A DNA stretch of 64,000 nt, from contig JADJRQ010000001.1 of the NCBI GenBank assembly GCA_016712175.1, positions 930,001-994,000 of the forward strand, written 5' to 3'. A program made the position numbers and the translations under genes. This DNA comes from Solirubrobacterales bacterium (GTDB lineage Bacteria; Actinomycetota; Thermoleophilia; Solirubrobacterales; 70-9). The notes beneath the pieces are model-generated. The model was not told the origin of the DNA. It searched no databases and saw only the letters and a list, made by a program, of their open reading frames with translations. Below, piece after piece: positions 25,595 through 34,488 of this stretch; the first letter of the stretch is position 1, and the number at the start of each line of letters is the position of its first letter.

Positions 25595-25993
25595 CTGCCA
25601 GACAACCGGCTCGTCAGCGCGCTTCGTTTGTCGGTGGATCGTGGGGATCGTGAGCCTATTTCGAGTTCAGAGACACAGCCAGCAAATTGAGCCGCCCACC
25701 GTCACTCAGGTCTCCCTGAAGGCGCGTGAACAGGTGTCAATCGGACCCACTGTACAGAACGCGGTTGTGAACGACAAGTTGCGCGCCTGTCTGGCCTCAA
25801 AGGCGATCATTTGCGACGCCGCCGCAGAAAGCTGGGTTGGTCACCGAACAAGCGGCGTCCCGTTTCTGAGTTGGCAATGCTGTCGTGTTAGCCGTGGAAC
25901 ATCTACCGCGGCGTTGACGCCCAGGACGCGTTTGGCGTCTTCACGTGGATGTACTGTCAGTGATAGTGATAGCTACGAAGCTACTAGGTAGTG

Positions 25994-26350
25994 TCAAACC
26001 GACTCTAGATACTTTCTTCCGACCGCCCGGCCTTTTGCTGTCGAGCGAAAGAACTTTCGGCGTTTGTCACTGGGATCGACAGCCTTCGTTATTAGCCCCT
26101 TCAACTCAAGTGCGGCCATGGCCTTGCTCGCTGAAGATGTCTCGAGGCGAAGGTGGACTGAAATGGCCTCAAGGGACGTTCTTTCGGTGGTTGCTGAAGC
26201 CAAAAGGACTTGAACCTCGGTTGCATCCAAACCTTGGAAGCCCCCATAGGGGAACAGTTCACGAGAACCGGCGGCATTTTCGAGGATCTCCTGGATTACC
26301 CACCGACCGCTCCCGGATCGTTGATTCGGCTGAATGAAATCTTGTGACAT
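25994..26350 (-). CDS. MarR family regulator
   Basis: 118 residues. The winged helix is clear: LEAISVHLRLETSSASKAMAALELKGLITKAVDPSDKRRKFFRSTAKGR, with the DxRRK wing of MarR proteins. The flanking dimerisation helices are shorter than usual. A 17-bp palindrome starts two bases before its ATG, so autoregulation is very plausible. Confidence 0.75.
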   Translation of the reverse strand: MSQDFIQPNQRSGSGRWVIQEILENAAGSRELFPYGGFQGLDATEVQVLLASATTERTSLEAISVHLRLETSSASKAMAALELKGLITKAVDPSDKRRKFFRSTAKGRAVGRKYLESV

Positions 26351-26351
26351 T

Positions 26352-26368
26352 AGTGGGAACTTCCCACT
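26352..26368. promoter_or_regulatory. palindrome at the MarR gene start
   Basis: AGTGGGAACTTCCCACT has perfect 8-bp arms around a central C. It abuts the ATG of the MarR gene (start 26350), so the bound protein would block initiation or an almost leaderless transcript. The motif is shared with 25246-25260. Confidence 0.55.
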
Positions 26369-26520
26369 ACTTTGGAGGAGAACTGGTCAAACCAATCGCT
26401 GGACGCCGGAGGGCCGTTATTGAAACCACGCCGCACCGACCAAGCCAACCCAATCTGGGCGTGCCAGGTCGTTTCGCATTTCGAGGACCCAAGAAACCTG
26501 TTGCCAACAAAGGAGAACTC

Positions 26521-28316
26521 ATGTCCAAGCACGACGAAGAATCGAACCATCGGACGCTGGACGAGCAGCGTCGAAAGGAAACGCTCGACCACTACATAGA
26601 GGAGGTGATGAAGGAAAACACTTCGCGCTCCTTCTCGGCGGCCAAGAAGCTGGCAAAGAAGCGCCTTGCCAAAGATTCCAAGAGCAATCCCCACTACGAG
26701 AAAGTCTTCCTTCGTACCGCACCGAGCTCTAGAGCAATACCGCGAAAGGGCATCAGCGAAATCGCTGAGATTAGGGCGATGATGGCCTTGCCCGAGGTAG
26801 CGTGGATCAAAGAGCATCTTGAGAGCAGCGGTTCCAGCCGAAACGGAGAGTGGGGACTCCCTGCGTCGGTTCTTCTCAAAATGACCTATTTCGGTCGGCC
26901 GGACTTCAGCAACACCAGGAGACATTTCATTCCCGGCAGTGCCGTGGATTGGGCTTACGGTCACGTCAAGGGTCCGGCGACTCAAGCGGGGGAGTACTTC
27001 GCGCTCCAAACGATCCTCAACCGGCATAAGCCAGGATCGGCGATCCACGTCAACCTGAGATTGCTCAAGCGTTTCGTAGATGCGAAAGTCCCGGGAACGG
27101 ACCGGCCCGCTTACCCAAACGCGTTCAAACGATGTTCTGTAGACGGAACGCTCATTCAAGCGAACATCTCTCAAACCCCTACTTATGCCCCGACGAAGCG
27201 TCAGCGGAAACGTCTTGAACGCCAAGCGGCGGGTCCCCGACGTCCGATGGTGCAGGGCGTCTGGCACGCCAAAGGTACCGGGGCGGAACCGTCTGACGAT
27301 CCGATCAATGTGTCGGGTACGAGAAAAAGTTGCGTCGGCTACAACCTCGTCGTCATTACCTGCATGGACACCGGAGATCCAGTCATTTGGCAACTGATGC
27401 CCGCGACAGGTAACGAGAGAACTGCTGTGGTGGAAATGCTGGAAGCCCTCTACATTCTCTGGCCAGATTTCCCCATGGAATACCTGGTTGGCGACTCTCT
27501 GTACGGAAACAGCAGAGACTTCATCGCCCACCTGTACCAGAGGTACGGTGTCCACGCCGTATTTCCAGTTCATGGCAACATGAGTAAACGAACGTCGGAT
27601 TCCGTCGATGGCGTTCCACTTTGTCAGCACGGCCCAATGAATCTCGTGAAAACGGGCGAGGTCTGGGACTCGGTGAAACGACGGAAAGAGGGCGTCAAAC
27701 CGGGCCACTTGCCGCCCAATGGCAAAGGCTCTCGACCACGACTCAGATGGGAGTGTCCCGAGGACATCTGCGCCGGACCCAAGACGTACTGTACAAGGAG
27801 TGACACCTCAACACCTTTCTCCCTCACGGAGGAAATAGTGAAAAGGCAGCCCTTCGGGCGGCTCTGCTCGCACGTCGAAACCACTCCGAATCGTTGTTTT
27901 CGCAGATGAAAAACGCGGGAATCGGTTCGAACTGGCCGGGTCGAGCGAGATGGGCCGATGACAACGGAATGAGGTGGGGGCTGTCCCTTGCTCTCATGCA
28001 ATTTAGTGCTCGTCGAGTCGCTCATCTCAGCGGGGCGTACTACCGAGCCCTGGTTGACACCGCCGAGCGCAACTACCTCACGACTGTTGAGAAGCGGAAC
28101 CTTCGCCTTCAGGGTCCTCCGCCCGACCGATGGGCGATCGAGATCATGGGTGAAGGAACGGCGGTCCCCCCTTCGACAATAGGAATCGAAGCGGATCTCC
28201 CAATCGACCGGGAGTATCTCCTCCCATCGCTGATGGAGTTCAGCGATCGACCTGACCGTCCGAAGGCAAGCCGGGAAGACGAACCGCCGGCTGCGGGTAT
28301 GGCGAAAGCCGCCTAG
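26521..28316 (+). pseudogene. DDE-type transposase, split by a -1 frameshift
   Basis: The ATG at 26521 has AAGGAG upstream. The first frame (26521-27909) contains FKRCSVDGTLIQANIS (likely first Asp) and MEYLVGDSLYGNSRDF (second Asp). Near 27817-27840 the correct protein passes into the -1 frame, reading NSEKAALRAALLARRNHSES, then LFSQMKNAGIGSNWPGRARW, and on to 28316; the probable catalytic Glu is therefore in the second frame. The joined product is about 598 residues. The shift lies at GTGAAAAGG, which could permit slippage but is not a classical slippery site. No clear terminal inverted repeats were found, so its IS family is undecided. Confidence 0.65.
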
Positions 28317-28485
28317 CCGCTCGCCAACAAGTCGAGAACTACAGCGTGCTTCAAACGGAGCGTGGCGATGACTCGCCGCGCTCCGTCTCGTTAGACCACA
28401 TCGTCCAGCCCAGCTTCCTATTTGGCTCCATTCCGGGCCATTCAGAGAAACGGATTTTGGGCAAAGACGAGTCAAATTCCGAGAA

Positions 28486-28501
28486 TTTCACTTGAGTGAA
28501 A
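28486..28501. repeat. 16-bp palindrome TTTCACTTGAGTGAAA
   Basis: Perfect 7-bp arms around TG, in the gap between the transposase gene and tRNA-Ala. It could be an end or recombination site of the accessory element or an operator. Nothing else is visible in 28317-28582 apart from the hairpin at 28543. Confidence 0.35.
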
Positions 28502-28542
28502 CTTTTGACCGGCGCAAAGTCAGTCATCATGGGAAATCCAGA

Positions 28543-28575
28543 GCGGTAGTTTCGCTTGAGTCCCGAAACGACCGC
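28543..28575 (-). terminator. hairpin downstream of tRNA-Ala(CGC)
   Basis: Arms GCGGTAGTTTCG (28543-28554) and CGAAACGACCGC (28564-28575) pair with one mismatch around a 9-nt loop, eight bases past the tRNA 3' end. Confidence 0.5.
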
Positions 28576-28582
28576 TTCATGA

Positions 28583-28655
28583 TGGAGCTAGCCGGAGTCG
28601 AACCGGCGACCTCTTGGGTGCGATCCAAGCGCTCTGCCAACTGAGCTATAGCCCC
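28583..28655 (-). tRNA. tRNA-Ala (anticodon CGC)
   Basis: 73 nt with a full cloverleaf: acceptor GGGGCTA/TAGCTCC, D-arm GCTC...GAGC, anticodon stem CTTGG/CCAAG with loop ATCGCAC (anticodon CGC), T-arm GCCGG TTCGACT CCGGC, discriminator A. The G3-U70 wobble in the acceptor is the identity mark of alanine tRNAs. CCA is not encoded. Its 3' half has a decayed copy at 3811-3839, so it probably served as integration site. Confidence 0.95.
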
Positions 28656-28761
28656 GCGGCGGCAAAGGATACGGAGATTCGATGTGCAAAGAGAGTGAGT
28701 CATGCCAAATGTCCGACAAAACCACATAAGCTTTATTCCAAGCGTCAGCTACTGAGGCGAT

Positions 28762-29682
28762 ATGGGAATCCTCGACGAAGCAATCAGAGAACATCTGGAA
28801 CTGAAACGATCGCACGGCGCGGATGAATCCGAGCTGGACGGACTCCAGGCGGAAGCGTTCGGACCGGCCGATCGTCCCGACGCGGTCGAAGCCCAGACCG
28901 AAGTCATCAGCCCCGGTTCCGACCTGACCACGCCGGCGGGTGAAGGCGACCAGTTGGACAAAGTCTTCGAAGCCACACGCGTGGCGGAAGAGTCCGGGGA
29001 GACCGAGCCGCCTTCGGGCGATGCCACCGATGCGAGCGAGGCCAAGGACGCGGCCGAAGCCACCGAGAGCCCGAAGGCCTCGGAGAACCCGGAGGCCACC
29101 GATGAAGACGCGACGGTTGCCGAGCACAGGGTCATTCCGTCACCGTCGGCCGAGACGACTGCCACGGAACTTCCCAAAGACGATGCGATCCACGAGGCCG
29201 ATACGGCAGAGGCCGGGCCACCCGAGCCGGCGCCCGGCGCCCCGGCGGCCGAAAAGAACTTTGATGAAGTCGAAGGTGGCGATGCCGGAGACGCACTCCA
29301 GCGCGAACGGATGACCCTCTCGGGACACCCCACCGAGCATTACGACGTCGACGCAGCGATCGCCGAAGAAAACGAAATCGACATCCTCAGCGAAAGCTCG
29401 CTGTCGGATGAACTGGACCGCGCGCTCGACGGCCCGGACGAAGCCGCGGCGCCAGCCGAACCGGAAGCCGAACCGGAAGCGCCGGAACCCGAGCCCGAAG
29501 TCGAATTTGAACCCGAAGCGACCGGGTCCGAGGAAGTCACGGAACCCGTCGAGGAGGACGCCGACTTCTTCGACCAGGACGATCCGCTCGAAGCTACGCC
29601 GGACTTCCTCGAAGAGACACCCGAGCATGACCGGCTCTGGTTCGAGCAGAAGCCACCGAAGGATTTCGAGTTCGGCGACTGA
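28762..29682 (+). CDS. highly acidic Ala/Glu/Pro-rich protein
   Basis: 306 residues. The N-terminus MGILDEAIREHLELKRSHGA forms an amphipathic helix that I recall from hypothetical proteins of related actinobacteria. The rest is low-complexity, strongly acidic and likely disordered, with runs such as EPEAEPEAPEPEPEVEFEPE (residues about 234-253). It ends LWFEQKPPKDFEFGD, a more ordered tail. No signal or membrane segment. The function is unknown; a short helix plus acidic linker may mediate protein binding. Confidence 0.75.
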   Translation: MGILDEAIREHLELKRSHGADESELDGLQAEAFGPADRPDAVEAQTEVISPGSDLTTPAGEGDQLDKVFEATRVAEESGETEPPSGDATDASEAKDAAEATESPKASENPEATDEDATVAEHRVIPSPSAETTATELPKDDAIHEADTAEAGPPEPAPGAPAAEKNFDEVEGGDAGDALQRERMTLSGHPTEHYDVDAAIAEENEIDILSESSLSDELDRALDGPDEAAAPAEPEAEPEAPEPEPEVEFEPEATGSEEVTEPVEEDADFFDQDDPLEATPDFLEETPEHDRLWFEQKPPKDFEFGD

Positions 29683-29750
29683 TTCAGGGCACCAAAGTGG
29701 TGTCGTTGCGATTCAATCCTTACAATCCCGAGAGGGGTTGAACCCCACGC

Positions 29751-29823
29751 GGGGCCTTAGCTCAGTTGGCAGAGCACCTGCTTTGCAAGCAGGATGTCGC
29801 CGGTTCGATTCCGGCAGGCTCCA
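29751..29823 (+). tRNA. tRNA-Ala (anticodon TGC)
   Basis: 73 nt: acceptor GGGGCCT/AGGCTCC with the G3-U70 alanine mark, D-arm GCTC/GAGC, anticodon stem CCTGC/GCAGG with loop TTTGCAA (anticodon TGC), T-arm GCCGG/CCGGC, discriminator A. A -10-like TACAAT lies at 29721-29726. It reads the GCA/GCG family, next to the CGC-reading alanine tRNA 1.1 kb away on the other strand. Confidence 0.96.
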
Positions 29824-29834
29824 TCGTCACCCCG

Positions 29835-31262
29835 TCACCACCTCTTGATTCTGATCCACCTTTTCAGGGTCTTGCCGTCGGCGTTGCTCGAAGCTACCTG
29901 AAATTTGACCCTTATTTTGCCAAGGCGCTTCGGCCGGAACGCGACTTTCACTTTGCGGGTCTTTCCGGCACCGATCTTTCCGACTCGCTTGTTCGAGCGG
30001 ATGCCTTTGCCCCTCACCTTCAATCGGACACCGGTGGCCGGGGTGTTGCCCTTCACCAGGATCCTCACGCGGTAGGTTGCCCTCCGGCTCTTGCTGACCT
30101 TCTTCGGGCCGCAGACCTTGACTCTTCGGATCTTGGCCTTACGGGTCGGGGAGGTGTTCAACAGGACTGACACTTTGTCGCTTCCAAAGTCTCCTGTCGC
30201 GAGATCGGTTTTGGAGTCCCCATTGGTCTCCGGCCGCAACGGAACGGGGCTCAATCCCGGTGGTGTAGCTCGTCGGCGACCCGAAAGTACCGGTGCCATC
30301 CCCGGGCAGGACCGAGGTGTTGCCGGAAGCCGAATCCCCGACGGCAAGGTCGGGGTGGTCATCGCCGTTCAGCTGGCTGATCACGACCGAAGCAGCCCCC
30401 TTGCCGGCAGGGTAACTGCTTGCCGCACCGAACCCGCCAGCGCCGTTTCCGAGGAGGATCGAGACGTCGTTCGAATCCCGGTTGGCGATCGCGAGATCAG
30501 ACACCCCGTTCCCGTTGACGTCACCGACGGCCACGGACATCGGCCTCTTTCCCCCAGCGAAGCGGGTTTCGGGCGCGAAGGATCCGGTGCCATCACCCAG
30601 CAGGACCGAGATGTCGTCGCCGCTGAAGTTGGCGGTCACGGTCGCCATCGTCATTACCGTCCAGCTTGGCGATCGCGATCGACCAGGGCGCGCCACCCAC
30701 AACGAAATCGGTGGCCGTTCCAAAGGTGCCGTCTCCGTTCCCGAGCAGCACTGAAGCAGTGGCGTCGTCGGCGTTGGCGGTAGCGAGATCGACCTTGCCG
30801 TCTCCGTTCAGCTCTCCCGCCGCGACCGAGATCGGCAGCAGGCCGGTGAAGAACCCCTTCGCGGCGCCAAAGGTGCCGTCTCCGTTCCCGAGCAGAACGT
30901 AGACCTGGACGCGCCGGCACCGGCCACCGCCAGGTCCGGGTGTGCATCGCCGTTCAACTTCGCGATCACGACCGACGATGGCGCACTGCCAACGGGGAAA
31001 CTGGTCGCCGGGCCGAAGGAACCAGTGCCATCGCCGAGCAGCACGGAAACGTCGTCGGAACCGAAGTTTGCGACGGCGAGGTCGTGGGTGCCGTCGCCGT
31101 TCAGATCGCCAACCGCGACCGAGGTGGGCCGGTCACCGGCGCTATATGCGGCCGGCGGGCCGAACGAGCCGAGTGCCTGGCCGAGAAACTGAACGCAGCC
31201 AGCGCCAGGAGGACTATCAGCCCCACCAGGGCAGGCTTCCGAAATTCCGACTTCGAACCCAT
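29835..31262 (-). pseudogene. secreted FG-GAP/VCBS repeat protein, four frameshifts
   Basis: The start is the ATG at 31262 after AGAGGTGA; the signal peptide is KPALVGLIVLLALAAFSFSA. Then come repeats of the integrin-alpha type: SVAVGDLNGDGTHDLAVAN, VSVLLGDGTGSF, LPISVAAGELNGDGKVDLAT and VAVGDVNGNGVSDLAIANRD, each with a calcium-loop-like DxNGDGxxD. The C-terminal 100 residues form a basic beta-domain (VRILVKGNTPATGVRLKV...). The frame must change near 31185, 30900, 30650 and 30220. Four indels in one repetitive GC-rich gene suggest sequence error or a dead gene. Likely a cell-surface beta-propeller if intact. Confidence 0.7.
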
Positions 31263-31359
31263 GCGCGTCACCTCTCGCCCTTCGTGGATCAACAGGGCGT
31301 GGTGCAAGCATAGTCTCCGCGGCTCACTTGGCCGCCGGGCAGGATACGACCGGAGCCAG

Positions 31360-31956
31360 TCAGGTAGCGGTCAGGGAATAGACCGCGCCTTCGGCCAGCA
31401 GGTTGTGGGCCCGGGTTGTGAAAGCCGGGGCTTTCCTACCGTCGGCATCGAGCAGCACCCGTGCCTCGATCCGTAACCCGACCTTGGCGGTCAGTGCCTC
31501 GAAGTCGGTCAGGGTGCAGAGGTGGATGTTCGGAGTGTCGTACCACTCGTAGGGCAGGATCGGTGACACAGGCATCCGGCCGAGCAGCGCCAGAGTGCCG
31601 CGCAGCTTCCAGTGGGCGAAGTTGGGCAGGGAGACGATCTGACACGAAGCGACCCGGCTCATCTCTTCGAGTACCCGTTCCGGGTGGCGGGTTGCCTGGA
31701 GGGTGAGCGACAGCACCGCCACGTCGAGGGAGGAGGCCGCGGTATCGGCAAGCTCCTCTTCAAGGTCGCCTTTGGTGACCGGTACGCCCCGATCGATGCA
31801 GGCCAGGAACTTGTCGAGGTCGCGTTCGACTCCGAACCCCTGGCACCTCTGCTCTTCGATCAGGGATTCGAGCAGAGTCCCGTCCCCGCAGCCGAGGTCG
31901 AGGACGGATTTCCCCTCGCCAACCATCCCGGCGACGATGTCGAGATCGGCGCGCAT
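31360..31956 (-). CDS. metW: methionine biosynthesis protein MetW
   Basis: 198 residues, class I methyltransferase fold: VLDLGCGDGTLLESL (SAM motif I), QGFGVERDLDKF (acidic end of strand 2) and LPNFAHWKLRGTLALLGRMPV with PYEWYDTPNIHLCTLTDFE, which are diagnostic of MetW. It works with MetX in homoserine acetylation in many bacteria. Its ATG overlaps the metX stop (TGATG), so the pair is coupled. Confidence 0.92.
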   Translation of the reverse strand: MRADLDIVAGMVGEGKSVLDLGCGDGTLLESLIEEQRCQGFGVERDLDKFLACIDRGVPVTKGDLEEELADTAASSLDVAVLSLTLQATRHPERVLEEMSRVASCQIVSLPNFAHWKLRGTLALLGRMPVSPILPYEWYDTPNIHLCTLTDFEALTAKVGLRIEARVLLDADGRKAPAFTTRAHNLLAEGAVYSLTAT

Positions 31957-33098
31957 CAGCCCTTCGCCGCCGCGAGCCGGTCGATGTAGCCGGCGACGGT
32001 CCGGTGGTAGTCCGATGTGTCGAAAAGGAAGGAGTCATGGCCGTGTGGCGATGAGATCTCCTGGAAGGTCACGGGAGCCCCGGCCGCCCTCAGCTCGGTT
32101 GTCATGTCGCGGGCGTGAGAGGTGGAGAAGCGCCAGTCGGAGTCGAAGGAGAGCACGAGGAAGCCCGTGTCTCCCTGGGCGAGCTGGGTTCGCAGACGCA
32201 CCGGGTCGCCGAAGGGATCGAAGTAGTCCATGACCCGGCCGAGGTAGAGATAGGTGTTGGCGTCGAACCGTTCGACAAACGACTGCCCCTGGTAGTGGAG
32301 GTAGCTCTCGACCTGGAAGTCGACGTCGAAGCCAAAGCGCGGCACCTCTGCGTCCTGGATCCTTCGGCCGAACTTCTCTCGCATCGACTCCTCGGACAGG
32401 TAAGTGATGTGGCCGATCATGCGGGCCAGGGCGAGCCCGCGGTCGGGCTGCTTGCCGGTTTCGTAGTAGTTGCCGTCGTTGAAGTCGGGGTCGCGCATGA
32501 TCGCTTCCCGGGCGACGGCCGAGAAGGCGATGTTCTGGGCGGAGAGCCGGGCCGAAGCGGCCACGATCACCGCTCCGTCGATCTCTCCGGGATGGTCGAT
32601 CGACCACTGGAGTGCCTGCATACCCCCGAGGGATCCGCCGACCGCGGCGAGGAGTTTCGGGATACCCAGGTTTGCCAGAAGGGCCCGGTGGACCGTGACC
32701 AGGTCGCGAACCTGGATCAGGGGAAAACGCAGGCCGTAAGGCTTCCCGGTGTCGGGGTCGATCGAAGAAGGACCGGTCGTCCCCCGGCAGCCTCCGAGCA
32801 CGTTCGGGCAGATGACGAAGAACCGGTCAGTGTCGAGCGGCCGGCCCGGCCCGATGATGTTGTCCCACCAGCCGGGTCGGTTTGGATCGTCACCCTCGTG
32901 GTAACCAGCGGCATGGGCATCGCCGGAGAGGGCGTGACAGATGAAGATCGCGTTGGACGCATCTTCGTTCAGTTCGCCGTAGGTTTCGTAGGCGACTTCG
33001 ACTTCCTTGATCTGCGCTCCGGAGGCGAGCGTCAGCGGATGATCGTCGTCGAAGACGACCATCCGCTGAGTTTCGACCAGTCCGATGCCCGAAGGCAA
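31956..33098 (-). CDS. metX: homoserine O-acetyltransferase MetX
   Basis: 380 residues, alpha/beta hydrolase. LASGAQIKEVEVAYETYGEL, CHALSGDAHAAG, CPNVLGGCRGTTGPSS, the nucleophile elbow AVGGSLGGMQALQW with the active Ser, YLYLGRVMDYFD, and the C-terminal SPHGHDSFL (His of the triad). It transfers acetyl or succinyl from CoA to homoserine, the first committed step of methionine synthesis; the acyl donor cannot be decided by eye. It lies 11 bp after metY and overlaps metW. Confidence 0.93.
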   Translation of the reverse strand: MPSGIGLVETQRMVVFDDDHPLTLASGAQIKEVEVAYETYGELNEDASNAIFICHALSGDAHAAGYHEGDDPNRPGWWDNIIGPGRPLDTDRFFVICPNVLGGCRGTTGPSSIDPDTGKPYGLRFPLIQVRDLVTVHRALLANLGIPKLLAAVGGSLGGMQALQWSIDHPGEIDGAVIVAASARLSAQNIAFSAVAREAIMRDPDFNDGNYYETGKQPDRGLALARMIGHITYLSEESMREKFGRRIQDAEVPRFGFDVDFQVESYLHYQGQSFVERFDANTYLYLGRVMDYFDPFGDPVRLRTQLAQGDTGFLVLSFDSDWRFSTSHARDMTTELRAAGAPVTFQEISSPHGHDSFLFDTSDYHRTVAGYIDRLAAAKG

Positions 33099-33109
33099 AT
33101 CTTTCCTGA

Positions 33110-34402
33110 CTACTTCGACTTGGCGAGGGCCTGGTCGATGTCGGCGAGGATGTCATCGATGTTCTCGATGCCGACCGAGAGGCGGACCAGGTCGTCGCTG
33201 ACGCCGGCGTCGGCGAGTTCGCCTTCGTCGAGCTGGGAGTGGGTGGTCGTCGCCGGGTGGATCGCCAGGGACTTGGCGTCACCGATGTTCGCGAGGTGCG
33301 AGAAGAGCTCCAGCGAGTCGATGAACTTCCGTCCGGCATCGCGTCCGCCTTCGACACCGAAGGCGACCAGAGCGCCGGCGCCGCCCGGCAGGATCCGCTG
33401 GGCGACTTCGTAGTAGTCCGAGCTCTCGAGTCCCGGATACGAGACCCAGGTGACCCCGTCTTTGGCCTCGAGGTGCTTCGCGACCGCGAGCGCGTTCTCG
33501 ACGTGCCTTTCCATGCGGAGGGGCAGGGTCTCGATGCCCTGGAGCAGCATGAAGGCGTTGAACGGAGAAAGCGCGGCGCCGGTGTTCCGGAGCAGCACTG
33601 TCCTCACCCGGCCGACGTAGGCGGCGGGTCCCATCGCATCGGCCCAGACCACCCCGTGGTACGAAGGATCGGGCTCGGTCAGACCGGGGAAACGTTCCTT
33701 GTTGGCGACCCAGTCGAAGTTGCCCGAGTCGACGATCACTCCGCCGATCGAGGTACCGTGACCACCGATGAACTTGGTCGCCGAGTGGACGGCGATGTCG
33801 GCGCCGAGCTCGAAGACATTGGTCAGGACCGGGGTTCCGACGGTGTTGTCGATGATCAGGGGCAGGCCCTTGGCGTGGGCAGCGTCAGCCCAGGCTTCGA
33901 TGTCGACCACGTTGAGCTTGGGGTTGCCGATCGTCTCGCCGAACACCAGACGGGTCTTGTCGTCGACGTTCGCATCGAGAGCAGAGACGTCGTCGGGATC
34001 GACGAACCGCACCTCGATGCCGTACTGCGGCAGGGTGTGGGCGAACAGGTTGTAGGTGCCCCCGTAGAGGGTAGAGAGCGCCACGATGTTGTCGCCGGAG
34101 CGGGCGATGTTCATCACCGAGTAGGTGACGGCCGCCTGGCCGGAAGCGACCGCGAGCGCCGCGACTCCGCCTTCGAGGGCGGTCATGCGTTGCTCGAGCA
34201 CGTCCCAGGTGGGGTTCATGATCCGGGTGTAGATGTTGCCCGGCTCGGCCAGCGCGAACAGGTCCTGCGCGTGCTGCGCGTCGTTGAACGAGAACGAAAC
34301 GGTCTGGTAGATCGGCACCGCTCGGGCGTTGGTCGTCGGATCCGGTTCCTGCCCGGCGTGGAGGGCGAGGGTCTCGGCGCTGAAGTTCGTTTCTTCGCTC
34401 AT
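33110..34402 (-). CDS. metY: O-acetylhomoserine sulfhydrylase MetY
   Basis: 430 residues, Cys/Met metabolism PLP enzyme. TLALHAGQEPDPTTNARAVP and YQTVSFSFNDAQHAQDLFAL at the start, YTRIMNPTWDVLEQRMTALE, SGQAAVTYSVMNIARSGDNI, the PLP-Lys in VHSATKFIGGHGTSIGG, and a C-terminal SVGIENIDDILADIDQAL. The length of about 430 and N-terminal FSAETLALHAGQ mark MetY rather than MetB. It forms homocysteine from O-acetylhomoserine and sulfide. First gene of the metYXW operon. Confidence 0.92.
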   Translation of the reverse strand: MSEETNFSAETLALHAGQEPDPTTNARAVPIYQTVSFSFNDAQHAQDLFALAEPGNIYTRIMNPTWDVLEQRMTALEGGVAALAVASGQAAVTYSVMNIARSGDNIVALSTLYGGTYNLFAHTLPQYGIEVRFVDPDDVSALDANVDDKTRLVFGETIGNPKLNVVDIEAWADAAHAKGLPLIIDNTVGTPVLTNVFELGADIAVHSATKFIGGHGTSIGGVIVDSGNFDWVANKERFPGLTEPDPSYHGVVWADAMGPAAYVGRVRTVLLRNTGAALSPFNAFMLLQGIETLPLRMERHVENALAVAKHLEAKDGVTWVSYPGLESSDYYEVAQRILPGGAGALVAFGVEGGRDAGRKFIDSLELFSHLANIGDAKSLAIHPATTTHSQLDEGELADAGVSDDLVRLSVGIENIDDILADIDQALAKSK

Positions 34403-34444
34403 ATTTCTCCTGGTTCAGTCATGTGGGAGGGTTTTCAAGTTTTG

Positions 34445-34474
34445 CCTGATCAATACCCTAGTAAACTGATCAGG
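34445..34474. promoter_or_regulatory. inverted repeat upstream of metY
   Basis: CCTGATCA (34445-34452) and TGATCAGG (34467-34474) are perfect 8-bp arms separated by 14 bp containing CCCTAGTAAA. The repeat is 43 bp before the metY start and 15 bp after the end of the upstream gene. It could be an operator for the methionine operon or a terminator; the AT-rich spacer favours an operator/promoter. Confidence 0.45.
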
Positions 34475-34488
34475 ATTAGGAGTCTGGA

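Noticed and set aside
32115..33413. 432-codon plus-strand frame opposite metX, and a similar one at 33239-34672 opposite metY
   Set aside because: Both are antisense to clearly conserved methionine enzymes and show no motifs.
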